Part shown: one piece after another, positions 1 through 6,873 of the stretch
Numbering within the stretch: the first letter of the stretch is position 1
How the letters are laid out: each line of letters opens with the position of its first letter
Origin: Fidelibacterota bacterium
Lineage (GTDB): Bacteria > Fidelibacterota > Fidelibacteria > Fidelibacterales > DSDE01
Length of the DNA stretch: 13,825 bases
Direction: 5' to 3'
Assembly: GCA_011049095.1 (NCBI GenBank)
Contig: DSDE01000241.1
Coordinates: 1-13,825 of the forward strand
Translations under genes and position numbers: made by a program
The notes under the pieces: model-generated
Told to the model about the DNA's origin: nothing
Databases searched by the model: none
Seen by the model: the letters and a program-made list of their open reading frames with translations, nothing else

Positions 1-450
1 ACTCATACCGGCAAGCTGAGCCATAGAAGCATTAGGATAGCGCAAGACAACCCACCTGGTATTACGGACCCGCTCCTCAAAGTGGGTAGGCTTGAGCCAA
101 AATTGTTCAAAATAATCCATCTTATCCGGGGGAATATCACTTAATTCTGATATGTTATTGTTGCCACGAATGCCAATATAGCAATCCATCCCCTTCATCC
201 GCATTGTTTCATATTCACCGATAAAGCTCATCTGGGTTTTACTGCCATTTTGTAGTAAAAGCCGCTGCACCCTGCTTCGTTTTGTAGAGACAAATGGAAT
301 GGCGCCCGCTTCAGCAACTGTATCAATCAGTATCTCAATCAGGCCATCCGGTATATCAAATGTTTCAATTAGCACTTTCTCGCCTTTTTTCGCACCAATG
401 CTATAATTCACCAAAAGTTCAGCCAATTTTTTCTCACGTATATCACACAT
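1..450 (-). CDS. M29-family aminopeptidase (aminopeptidase T/AmpS-like), N-terminal part, cut by left edge
   Basis: The frame is open for 150 codons from an ATG at 450..448 to the window edge, so the C-terminal part is missing. The start is supported by AAGGAG at 463..458, seven bases upstream. The visible protein opens with a helix (KKLAELLVNYSIGAKKGEKV), then a GEKVLIETFD strand and an AEAGAIPFV segment, which match the first Rossmann-like half of M29 peptidases. It ends in WVVLRYPNASMAQLAGMS, closely resembling the family's 'RYPTxxMAQxAxMS' stretch. M29 enzymes are cytoplasmic, metal-dependent aminopeptidases that release N-terminal residues from peptides. Their metal ligands lie in the C-terminal half, so catalytic competence cannot be judged here. 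It is the last visible gene of the minus-strand cluster and overlaps the glutaredoxin stop by 8 nt. Family call is from motif recognition; substrate is unknown. Confidence 0.85.
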   Translation of the reverse strand, partial: MCDIREKKLAELLVNYSIGAKKGEKVLIETFDIPDGLIEILIDTVAEAGAIPFVSTKRSRVQRLLLQNGSKTQMSFIGEYETMRMKGMDCYIGIRGNNNISELSDIPPDKMDYFEQFWLKPTHFEERVRNTRWVVLRYPNASMAQLAGMS

Positions 451-715
451 TATTCTGCTCCTTTTTGATTTTCAGGTCATCAAGCTTTCCGGAATTCAGC
501 TTTTGCACGATATCTGGAAAGCCTCCGAGGGCTGCTCCATCGAGTGTGATGCCCGGAGTGCCCCAATAACCGGTTTTTTCATAGAGAAATTCTTTATAGT
601 TTTTCATTTCTGTAAGGTCAATCTCTTGATATTTGATGCCTTCATGCTCCAGCATTTTTTTCAGCGCCAGACAGACGCTGCACCATTCAGCCGAATAGAC
701 AATTAATTCACGCAT
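443..715 (-). CDS. Glutaredoxin-like thiol-disulfide protein (CSVC active site)
   Basis: A 90-residue thioredoxin-fold protein starting MRELIVYSAEWCSVC. The CxxC redox pair (CSVC) sits at the end of the first beta strand, as in glutaredoxins. It is followed by a helix and strand (KYQEIDL), a GTPGI segment with the expected cis-proline, and a C-terminal GGFPDI matching the glutathione-binding loop region of the family. Family members reduce disulfides or glutathionylated proteins; with this non-CPYC active site the true electron donor is unclear. A start 36 nt upstream (751) is also open, but the internal ATG at 715 has GGAG six bases upstream, removes a non-homologous N-terminal tail and gives the usual family length. 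It overlaps the DUF523 gene upstream and the M29 gene downstream by 8 nt each, implying coupled translation. A role in serving the neighbouring Fe-S protein is inference. Confidence 0.87.
   Translation of the reverse strand: MRELIVYSAEWCSVCLALKKMLEHEGIKYQEIDLTEMKNYKEFLYEKTGYWGTPGITLDGAALGGFPDIVQKLNSGKLDDLKIKKEQNNV
458..463 (-). promoter_or_regulatory. Ribosome binding site fixing the M29 peptidase start
   Basis: The minus strand reads AAGGAGCAGAATA before the ATG at 450..448: a near-perfect Shine-Dalgarno with a 7-nt spacer. It lies inside the 3' end of the glutaredoxin-like gene. It supports the 8-nt overlapping start over any later in-frame start. Confidence 0.75.
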
Positions 716-1199
716 TTTTATCTCCGTGCCGTAAAATCTCTGTATCATCACTGGAATGGCACTGAATCCCCTCTTGCCTAAGCATTGCGGTTGTCAAACC
801 TTCCCCGCTAATTATTCTGCCAGAAAAAGTGCCATCATAAATCTGCTTAACACCACATGACGGCGAACGTTCTTTCAGCAGAGCCATATAAATCTTCTCT
901 TTTTGGCATAGTCGCAGGGCCGTTTCAGCACCTTTGAGAAAAGCTTCAGTCAGATCAAAACCATCAATACGCCTGACTTTCCCAAGATTTTTTAAAATCA
1001 AATGAGCAGGCGACTGCAATTCTGCAACCAGTCTGGGTGTTGATAGAGCGCCTTCCTTTTCAGGGCAAATTGGAAAAAGATTGAATCTCTCTTCTAAGCT
1101 GAGCAAATAGCTAAGCCTGTTATCATTTCCATCATAGCGGCATTTTTCACCGACAAGACAGGCGCTGATTAGCAGCTTTGCTCTAATTTCCTCAGCCAC
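708..1199 (-). CDS. DUF523 family protein, TudS (thiouracil desulfidase)-like, probable [4Fe-4S] protein
   Basis: A 163-residue protein carrying the DUF523 signatures in order: ISACLVGEKCRYDG (residues 11-24), FPICPEKEGALSTPR (42-56), ALLKERSPSCG (106-116), YDGTFSG (121-127) and a GEGLTTAMLRQEGI tail. Cysteines are C14, C20, C45, C98, C115 and C147; C14, C45 and C115 lie in the conserved motifs and are the likely cluster ligands. Characterised DUF523 members (TudS) use a [4Fe-4S] cluster to remove sulfur from 2-thiouracil and related thiolated bases, in the cytoplasm. Whether this protein has that activity is inference from family. The start codon is GTG, one base after the M20 peptidase TAG, without a clear Shine-Dalgarno, so translation probably depends on coupling. 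Its 3' end overlaps the glutaredoxin gene by 8 nt (ATGCGTGA). Confidence 0.85.
   Translation of the reverse strand: MAEEIRAKLLISACLVGEKCRYDGNDNRLSYLLSLEERFNLFPICPEKEGALSTPRLVAELQSPAHLILKNLGKVRRIDGFDLTEAFLKGAETALRLCQKEKIYMALLKERSPSCGVKQIYDGTFSGRIISGEGLTTAMLRQEGIQCHSSDDTEILRHGDKNA
722..725 (-). promoter_or_regulatory. Ribosome binding site deciding the glutaredoxin start
   Basis: The minus strand reads CGGAGATAAAA before the ATG at 715..713, giving GGAG with a 6-nt spacer. The alternative upstream ATG pair at 751 has no purine-rich motif. This favours the shorter 90-residue product. Confidence 0.65.
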
Positions 1200-1200
1200 C

Positions 1201-2364
1201 CTATCGTTTTTCCCAGTGCTTCTCAGCGATTTTGATCATTAATTCCACTCCCAATCTTAAAACCGACTCATCAATTTCAAAGCGGGGATGATGATGGGGA
1301 TAAGCATTTTCATCTTTTGCTGAGCCAAGAAAGATAAAAGCGCCTGGTTTTTCCTGGAGAAAATAGGCAAAATCTTCGCCGGCCATACTAACCACGTCAT
1401 TATAAATCTTCTCTTCAGCAAAAAGACCAAAAGCAGCTTTCCGTACCCTTTGCGCCTCAGCAGGATGATTAATTAGTGCGGGATATCCGTCAATATAGTT
1501 GATTTCAGATTTACAACGGTGTGCCCGACTGATTGATTCAATAATTTCCTGAAAACGATTTTTCATCAACTGGCGGCTTTCTTCACTGTCAGCCCTGAGT
1601 GTGCCTTCAAATCGGACTTCATCTGGAATGACATTAAATGCTGTTCCACCGCAGATTTTACCAATTGTAAGCACTGATCTGGAAAACGGCGAAATCTCTC
1701 TGCTGACGATGCTTTGTAGTGTATCAACAATCCGTGCAGCACAGACGATAGGATCAATTGCAGTATGAGGATGAGCGGCATGGCCACCAAAACCTTTGAT
1801 GTTCACAAAAAATTCATCAGCCGCAGCCATCATAAAACCATCAGGACAGGATAAAGTGCCTGCAGGCAGGAAATTCCAAAGATGAATACCATAGATTGCA
1901 TCTGGATTTGCCACCTGAAAAAGTCCGGCCTCCAGCATTTTTTTCGCACCAAAAAAACCCTCTTCACCCGGCTGAAAAATGGCGGCAATCTTTCCTGGAA
2001 ACACTTTCTTTTCCTCTTTGATCCAGGTCAGAAAGCCCAGCAGCATCGCCATATGTCCATCATGGCCACAGGCATGCATAAGTCCACTATTCCGGCTGCA
2101 ATAAGGATGATCATTTAACTCGGTGATGGGCAAAGCGTCCATATCGCTGCGAAAAGCAATAAGAGGACCAGGCAAAGTGCCATCAATCAAGGCCAGCAGC
2201 CCGGTTTCACCAAAATCCTGAAAGCTTGGGATCTGCAATTTTTTCAGAGTCTGAACCAGATATTTCTGCGTCCCATACTCCTTAAGACCAAGTTCTGGAT
2301 ACTGATGAAAATGCCTGCGCCACTGAATGATACGCTCAGCGGCTTTTAGAGAAATCTTTATCAT
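1201..2364 (-). CDS. M20D-family amidohydrolase / metallocarboxypeptidase
   Basis: A full-length 387-residue M20 (peptidase family M20D) protein, related to N-acyl-amino-acid amidohydrolases, hippurate hydrolases and IAA-amino-acid hydrolases. Visible motifs are RRHFHQYPELG (16-26), HACGHDGHMA (98-106), QPGEEGFFGAKKM (131-143), the dimerisation-domain GFGGHAAHPH (191-200), GTLR (254-257), MAGEDFAYF (327-335) and HHHPRFEIDE (357-366). Expected di-metal ligands are C99, H101, E135, H161 and one of H357-H359, with E134 as general base; all are present. It should cleave N-acyl or N-aminoacyl amide bonds of small substrates in the cytoplasm; there is no signal peptide. It begins 12 nt after the debranching-enzyme stop, with no strong Shine-Dalgarno, and ends 1 nt before the DUF523 start. 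Exact substrate cannot be read from sequence. Confidence 0.93.
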   Translation of the reverse strand: MIKISLKAAERIIQWRRHFHQYPELGLKEYGTQKYLVQTLKKLQIPSFQDFGETGLLALIDGTLPGPLIAFRSDMDALPITELNDHPYCSRNSGLMHACGHDGHMAMLLGFLTWIKEEKKVFPGKIAAIFQPGEEGFFGAKKMLEAGLFQVANPDAIYGIHLWNFLPAGTLSCPDGFMMAAADEFFVNIKGFGGHAAHPHTAIDPIVCAARIVDTLQSIVSREISPFSRSVLTIGKICGGTAFNVIPDEVRFEGTLRADSEESRQLMKNRFQEIIESISRAHRCKSEINYIDGYPALINHPAEAQRVRKAAFGLFAEEKIYNDVVSMAGEDFAYFLQEKPGAFIFLGSAKDENAYPHHHPRFEIDESVLRLGVELMIKIAEKHWEKR

Positions 2365-2376
2365 TTTGGGAATAGC

Positions 2377-4473
2377 CTAACTACCATGACGCATCAGCAC
2401 CATTCCAGAAATAGGCGGGAGGGTGATTTGCCCCAATATACCTTTGCTGATAGGAGTTAGTGAAGCGCGGCTATGGTCGGCATAAATGTCCCAGCGTCCT
2501 TCAGGCAGCAAGAAAAGAGATGTTTTTTCATTGCAGCCATTAACCAGGACTATTATTTCCCTCATATTAGCATGCGGCAAGACTTGATAGCCCATGCCCA
2601 AAGTGCAGTTTTCTGAGCTTAATACTTTGAGAAATTCCCGGTCCGCTTTTCGTAACTCAGGGAAAGCATGCCGAAAATGGATCAGGCTGACATAATAGTC
2701 ATAAAGCGCCTTGTTTAAGTGTATGTGCTCATAGTTTATGTAATTGGTTTCATTATCTTTATTATAACTATTATGGTCGATTTTGCCTTGATTCGGGTCT
2801 GGTGCATCGGTTTTGGCTATCACTTTGGACCTGGCATATTCCTGACCGCTGTGAATCATCATAATTCCCTGGGAGCTTGCCAGTATAAAAGCTCCCAACT
2901 TACTAATATTCAAGGCATTGGGGCTGAGTTTTATGTGCTGATTTAGATCGCTTATCACCGTATTATGATGAACACCCTTCAGAGCCAGCCTCACAAAATC
3001 ACCAAAAGTGTGATCATCATGAGATTCCAGATAATTTACTGAGTGAGCGCTGTTTTTAAAAAGACCACCATCTTTTACAAGGGTTCCCAAAAAGAATCTG
3101 TAAGCATTTTTTCTATCAACGCCTTCGTCATATCGGCTAAAGATAAAGCCAGGTCTGCTGTCGGGATTTTGACCTTTGATGCCGTTGCGAAATTGGTCAT
3201 TCCAGGCGGCATAGCCCATTTCGCTGAATCGGGCCGGCTTATATCCGCCACCCCATGGTTCAGCGATAAGAATCACATTGGGATTTATTTTTTGAGCTTC
3301 CCGTTGGATTTCTGCCAGAGTTTCTTCGTCAATCATCGCTGCCAGATCAAAACGAAATCCATCAATATGATATTCTGTCATCCAATGTTTAATGCTCTCA
3401 ATTATCATCTTTCGGGCCATGAGCTGTTCTGTCCGAAAGTCATTGCCGCAACCGCTGACGCTAAGATAATTCCAGGCAGTATCAAGGTGAAAATAGTACT
3501 TTTTATCAATGAGTTTGAAGGGATTATAGTCATATTGGCTGACGTGATTATAAACGACATCTAAAATAACGGCAATTCCAGCTTCATGTAGCGATTTGAC
3601 CATTGTTTTCATTTCGCGAAGCTGCTGGCCGTAGATGCCATTGTAGGCGCCGGGCTCCATTGTCCCGCCTGACGCATAATAAGATTCCGGCGCGAAAAAA
3701 TAGCTGGTCATATAGCCCCAGTGATTTCGCTCATAGGGATTCCAGGTATTATAAAAACCGTCCGCCTCTTTTTTGTATGGAATTTCAATATTCGCGAAAT
3801 CATGCAGTGGTAGAAATTGCACAGCATTGACGCCCAGATTTCTAAGATAATTCATTCCACCTGGCTTGCCTTCTTCTGTAAGACCCAGATAAGTGCCTGC
3901 CTGCTCGACTCTGGCGCTTGGGTGAATGGTCATGTCCCGAATATGAGTTTCATAAATGATAAGGTCCCGGGGATCATCTGGTGTGAGCCAGCTATCGCCT
4001 TCCCAATCAAAGTCATCTTTAATAATGATAGTTTTTGCCGGATGTGTATAGTGATTTTGACTCAGCACCGCTTCGGAATATGGGTCAGCTATCAGCACAT
4101 TTGGACGAAAACCCTCATCAGGGCTCTCATTTCCATAGACATAATATCCATAGTATTTGCCCCAAAGGTCTTCCCGGCTTTTATATTCCCAGACACCATC
4201 GGCATCCCGATGCATGTAAAATCTTTCTCCTTTAACGTCATCGTGTTTGTCAAAAATCTCAATAATGACCTGTGTCGCTCTGGGGGCAAAAACCCGCATA
4301 GCAAAAGTCTTTTTCTCGTAGCTTAGTCCCATCTGCTTATCAGACCTGAGTTTGTTCATTATTTTTTCCGATATCGGCTCGACGGAAACAGGATTTTTAT
4401 AATCCGGTAGAGATTGCATACATCCTCCCAAAAACAGGCATATTACCGCCACACGAAATACTCCATTTTTCAT
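2377..4473 (-). CDS. Lipoprotein alpha-glucan debranching enzyme (GH13, pullulanase/isoamylase type, CBM48)
   Basis: A 698-residue GH13 enzyme with a lipoprotein signal: MKNG, a hydrophobic core and a lipobox LGGC with the acylated cysteine at C18, so it is membrane-anchored outside the cytoplasm. A CBM48-like module spans about 50-115 (FAMRVFAPRATQVIIEIFD, then LWGKYYGYYVYG). The catalytic barrel shows region I DVVYNH (305-310), region II GFRFDLAA with nucleophile D376, region III LIAEPWG with acid/base E405, and region IV ESHDD with D486. NHWGYMTSYFFAPE and AEPWG resemble isoamylase/GlgX, whereas YLESHDDHTF, HSGQEYARSK and DHNSYNKDNETN resemble type I pullulanase. It should hydrolyse alpha-1,6 branches in starch, glycogen or pullulan fragments. 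A small all-beta C-terminal domain follows from about 620. GAGGGG lies about 7 nt before the ATG. It sits 18 nt after the phosphorylase gene. Debranching is confident; the exact subfamily is not. Confidence 0.9.
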   Translation of the reverse strand: MKNGVFRVAVICLFLGGCMQSLPDYKNPVSVEPISEKIMNKLRSDKQMGLSYEKKTFAMRVFAPRATQVIIEIFDKHDDVKGERFYMHRDADGVWEYKSREDLWGKYYGYYVYGNESPDEGFRPNVLIADPYSEAVLSQNHYTHPAKTIIIKDDFDWEGDSWLTPDDPRDLIIYETHIRDMTIHPSARVEQAGTYLGLTEEGKPGGMNYLRNLGVNAVQFLPLHDFANIEIPYKKEADGFYNTWNPYERNHWGYMTSYFFAPESYYASGGTMEPGAYNGIYGQQLREMKTMVKSLHEAGIAVILDVVYNHVSQYDYNPFKLIDKKYYFHLDTAWNYLSVSGCGNDFRTEQLMARKMIIESIKHWMTEYHIDGFRFDLAAMIDEETLAEIQREAQKINPNVILIAEPWGGGYKPARFSEMGYAAWNDQFRNGIKGQNPDSRPGFIFSRYDEGVDRKNAYRFFLGTLVKDGGLFKNSAHSVNYLESHDDHTFGDFVRLALKGVHHNTVISDLNQHIKLSPNALNISKLGAFILASSQGIMMIHSGQEYARSKVIAKTDAPDPNQGKIDHNSYNKDNETNYINYEHIHLNKALYDYYVSLIHFRHAFPELRKADREFLKVLSSENCTLGMGYQVLPHANMREIIVLVNGCNEKTSLFLLPEGRWDIYADHSRASLTPISKGILGQITLPPISGMVLMRHGS

Positions 4474-4491
4474 TATCGCCCCTCTCTTGAT

Positions 4492-5283
4492 TTATATATC
4501 AAAATTTTGTTTGCCTATAAGATTGACAAGCTCTGAAATCAGCGATGCAAAATGGCTCTTAATTGTTTCCGCTGTCTCTTTCACCTCATCGTGACTGAGG
4601 GCATTGCCGCTAATGCCAGAGGCGAAATTGGTTGCCACGCTAAAAGGATAAACTTGCATCCCTAAAGAACGCGCCTTGATAATCTCAGGCATTGTTGACA
4701 TTCCCACTAAATCGCCTCCCAGGCTTCGAAAATAGCGGATTTCAGCCGGCGTTTCATAGCTGGGTCCCGTAGTCCAAACATATTTCCCGAATACAAGCTT
4801 TTTGAAAATCGATTCCGCCGCCTTAGTCATTATGCTCTGCTCTTTTTCAGAAATCCTGCAAAGACTCAGTTCGCCGGCTGCTGCGGCTTGCCCCGTAAAA
4901 TCAAGACAATCGGATATGCCAAAAATCTCTCCCACGTGATAGTCTGTATTAATCAGGCCAGCGGCATTGCTAATGACAAGCTCCTTTATTCTCATAGCGT
5001 GAAAAAAGTCCACCAAACTCAATATTTGTTTTAGATTGTAACCCTCATAATAATGAAAGCGACCCTGGGCAGCAATGACTCGCACTCCCATAAGCCTGCC
5101 AGTAACAAACTGACCCGAATGCCCTTCAACAGTACTTTGTGGAAAGCCATCTATTTCATCATATTTTACATGCTTCTTATCAGTGAATGCCTCTGTCAGC
5201 AGTCCCAGCCCGCTGCCTAATATTATGGCGACTATAGGCGCTTCTGATTTGCTCAATAAAGCAACTGCTTCGTCTTTATTCAT
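4492..5283 (-). CDS. Purine nucleoside phosphorylase, trimeric (PNP/MTAP) type
   Basis: A 263-residue cytoplasmic protein of the trimeric PNP family (PunA/XapA/MTAP-like), which splits purine nucleosides with phosphate into base and ribose-1-phosphate. Phosphate and ribose-site residues are visible: GSGLG (S24), GHSG (H55), GRFHYYEGY (R75, H77, Y79), NAAG (107-109), then the base site GPSYETPAE (E177), GMSTMPE (M195), TN (N219) and the late LSHDEV histidine (H231). Family members run about 270-290 residues; this one is a little short because the loop after ISD (residues 123-142) lacks the usual DHINLxGxNPLxGPN stretch and reads DCLDFTGQAAAAGELS instead. NAAGG is also NAAGL. Folding and chemistry should hold, but nucleoside specificity may differ. 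The gene starts 5 nt after rlmN, with AGAGG close to the ATG. Confidence 0.9.
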   Translation of the reverse strand: MNKDEAVALLSKSEAPIVAIILGSGLGLLTEAFTDKKHVKYDEIDGFPQSTVEGHSGQFVTGRLMGVRVIAAQGRFHYYEGYNLKQILSLVDFFHAMRIKELVISNAAGLINTDYHVGEIFGISDCLDFTGQAAAAGELSLCRISEKEQSIMTKAAESIFKKLVFGKYVWTTGPSYETPAEIRYFRSLGGDLVGMSTMPEIIKARSLGMQVYPFSVATNFASGISGNALSHDEVKETAETIKSHFASLISELVNLIGKQNFDI

Positions 5284-5288
5284 TTCCT

Positions 5289-6350
5289 CTATTTCTCCAT
5301 ATTATAATTGGTGAGAAGCTGGCCACAAGCCGCGTTGATATCCGTTCCACCGCTATGCCGGACTATTACCGGAAAGGGAGCATTCTCTAAATTGCTGATA
5401 AAGCGGCGGATTCGCTGCGGTGAAGGTCGCTGCATTGCCGTAGCTATCGAATTAAATGGTATCAAATTGATTTTACACGGTATATCTTTTAGCCGGCGCT
5501 TGAGCTCAGCAGCATCTTCATCGCGGTCATTCACGCCATCTATCAGCACATATTCAAACATCACCAGCTTGCCGCTCTTTTCGGTATAGCTTTTTGCAGC
5601 TTTCAACAAGTTGTCAAGGGAGTACTTTTTAGAAATTGGCATCAGAGTCTCACGCAGCTCGGGAAAGATGGCATTGAGAGAAATAGCCAGCTTAAACTGC
5701 CAGGGAAGCAAAGACAATTGTTCAATGCCAGGAATTATGCCCGCCGTTGATATGCTAATTCTCCTGGCGCTTAGATTAAAAGCCCGGGGATCATTCATCA
5801 TTTTTGCCGCTTCGATAAGCGCATCAAAATTGAGAAAGGGCTCACCCATTCCCATAAAAACAACATTTGTGACAGGATTGGCGCTAAGTCGGCTAATCAG
5901 CAACAGCTGTGAAAGAATCTCACCTGAGCTAAGATTTCTCACGAAACCCATCGATCCCGTACGGCAAAAAGTACAGCCCAAAGCACAACCGACCTGAGTG
6001 CTCACACAGACCGTATTCCGCTTATCTTCCGTAATTAAAACGCTCTCGATAAGATTCCCGTCGTTTAGCTTCAGTAAAAGCTTGCTGCTAGCGTCCAGAC
6101 GGCTGTCAATGCGGCTGACCCTCTGGAGCAAGTTTATATTACCCTCTAGCTCTATTATTTGCCGCAAATCCTTTGGCAGAGTGTGCATCTTATCGGCATC
6201 AAAAACATTGGAGCGCCAAAGCCACTGAAAAACCTGTTTGGTGCGAAATTTTGGAAAGCCTCGCGCCAAAATCCATTCTTCCAGTTGAGAAAAGTTGAGG
6301 TTCCTAAGCGAAAAGGGCATTTTTTCCATAGCTAAAAATCGCTTAACCAT
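5289..6350 (-). CDS. rlmN: Dual-specificity 23S rRNA/tRNA adenine-C2 methyltransferase RlmN
   Basis: A 353-residue radical-SAM enzyme of the RlmN/Cfr family. RlmN methylates C2 of A2503 in 23S rRNA and A37 in some tRNAs. Residues seen are the cluster motif CALGCTFC (C122, C126, C129), C115 just upstream in the VCVSTQVGC context, MGMGEPFLN (166-174) for SAM binding, ISTAGIIPGI (200-209), LAISLNA (221-227), INLIPFN (294-300) and the C-terminal AACGQL with C342, the cysteine that carries the methyl relay. The N-terminal accessory domain is recognisable (FPKFRTKQVFQWLW, 32-45). Length is normal. The chosen start at 6350 overlaps the preceding gene's TAA by 8 nt (ATGGTTAA) but has no clear Shine-Dalgarno; ATGs at codons 8 and 11 are alternatives that lose nothing conserved. 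The function is housekeeping. Confidence 0.96.
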   Translation of the reverse strand: MVKRFLAMEKMPFSLRNLNFSQLEEWILARGFPKFRTKQVFQWLWRSNVFDADKMHTLPKDLRQIIELEGNINLLQRVSRIDSRLDASSKLLLKLNDGNLIESVLITEDKRNTVCVSTQVGCALGCTFCRTGSMGFVRNLSSGEILSQLLLISRLSANPVTNVVFMGMGEPFLNFDALIEAAKMMNDPRAFNLSARRISISTAGIIPGIEQLSLLPWQFKLAISLNAIFPELRETLMPISKKYSLDNLLKAAKSYTEKSGKLVMFEYVLIDGVNDRDEDAAELKRRLKDIPCKINLIPFNSIATAMQRPSPQRIRRFISNLENAPFPVIVRHSGGTDINAACGQLLTNYNMEK

Positions 6351-6873
6351 CAGACATTATCAATCTTTTTTCTTTCAAAGCCACAGTTTTCACCCAATAA
6401 AGTGAAGGAATGGCACCAAATGCAACTATTGCAGCCATTAGAAAGCTAAATTTCATTCCCCAAAGATTGCTACAGCCCCCCACAAGAAACGATCCGCTCA
6501 CGGCAGTGATGAAGTTTAGCGCCAGACAGACACCATTGAGAAAAGCGCCATCTGCTGGGAGCTCCTGCACCATAGCCAGTAAAACCGGACCCAGGGCAAA
6601 CATAAAAAAACCGGCTAAAACAAGTAAAATAAAAATCAAAAATCCCTGACTATGGAGAAATAAGATTGCCAGAAAAAGCAATACAATCAGACCAAGAGGT
6701 ATTAGACGATAAGTTCCTTCTAATCCCCAAAATAAAACCGCAGACAAAATAACCCTTCCGCTAAGCCCACTGATTGTTAGAGGCGCTAAAAATAACGCAT
6801 TGACATCATGCACAAAATGGGCAAAACTATCAGAAATAACTTTCCTTGTCTGGAAACCCTGCTTATCAAACAT
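6343..6873 (-). pseudogene. Shortened MFS-type transporter, possible internally deleted remnant
   Basis: An intact 176-residue reading frame for a very hydrophobic protein. Residues 11-31 (RKVISDSFAHFVHDVNALFLA) look like the first membrane segment of a major facilitator protein. From about residue 40 onward, however, the protein resembles the last segments of an MFS C-terminal half: about 41-73, 77-101 ending FALGPVLLAMVQELP, 112-133 (FLNGVCLALNFITAVSGSF) and 142-161. The ALGPVLLAMVQEL.P...FLNG pattern recalls fosmidomycin-resistance-type MFS carriers. Such proteins have about 400 residues and 12 segments; this has about five or six. The simplest reading is an in-frame internal deletion joining TM1 to about TM8-TM12. 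There is no frameshift or premature stop, so a genuine small membrane protein cannot be excluded. It shares one base with the reductase stop (TGATG) and overlaps rlmN by 8 nt. Confidence 0.5.

Noticed and set aside
716..751. N-terminal extension of the glutaredoxin-like protein to the ATG pair at 751.
   Set aside because: The extra 12 residues match nothing in the family and no ribosome binding site precedes them, while the ATG at 715 has GGAG at 6 nt.
3043..4326. Long plus-strand open frames (up to 173 codons) opposite the debranching enzyme.
   Set aside because: They are antisense to a clearly conserved GH13 protein, show no domain pattern and lack ribosome binding sites.
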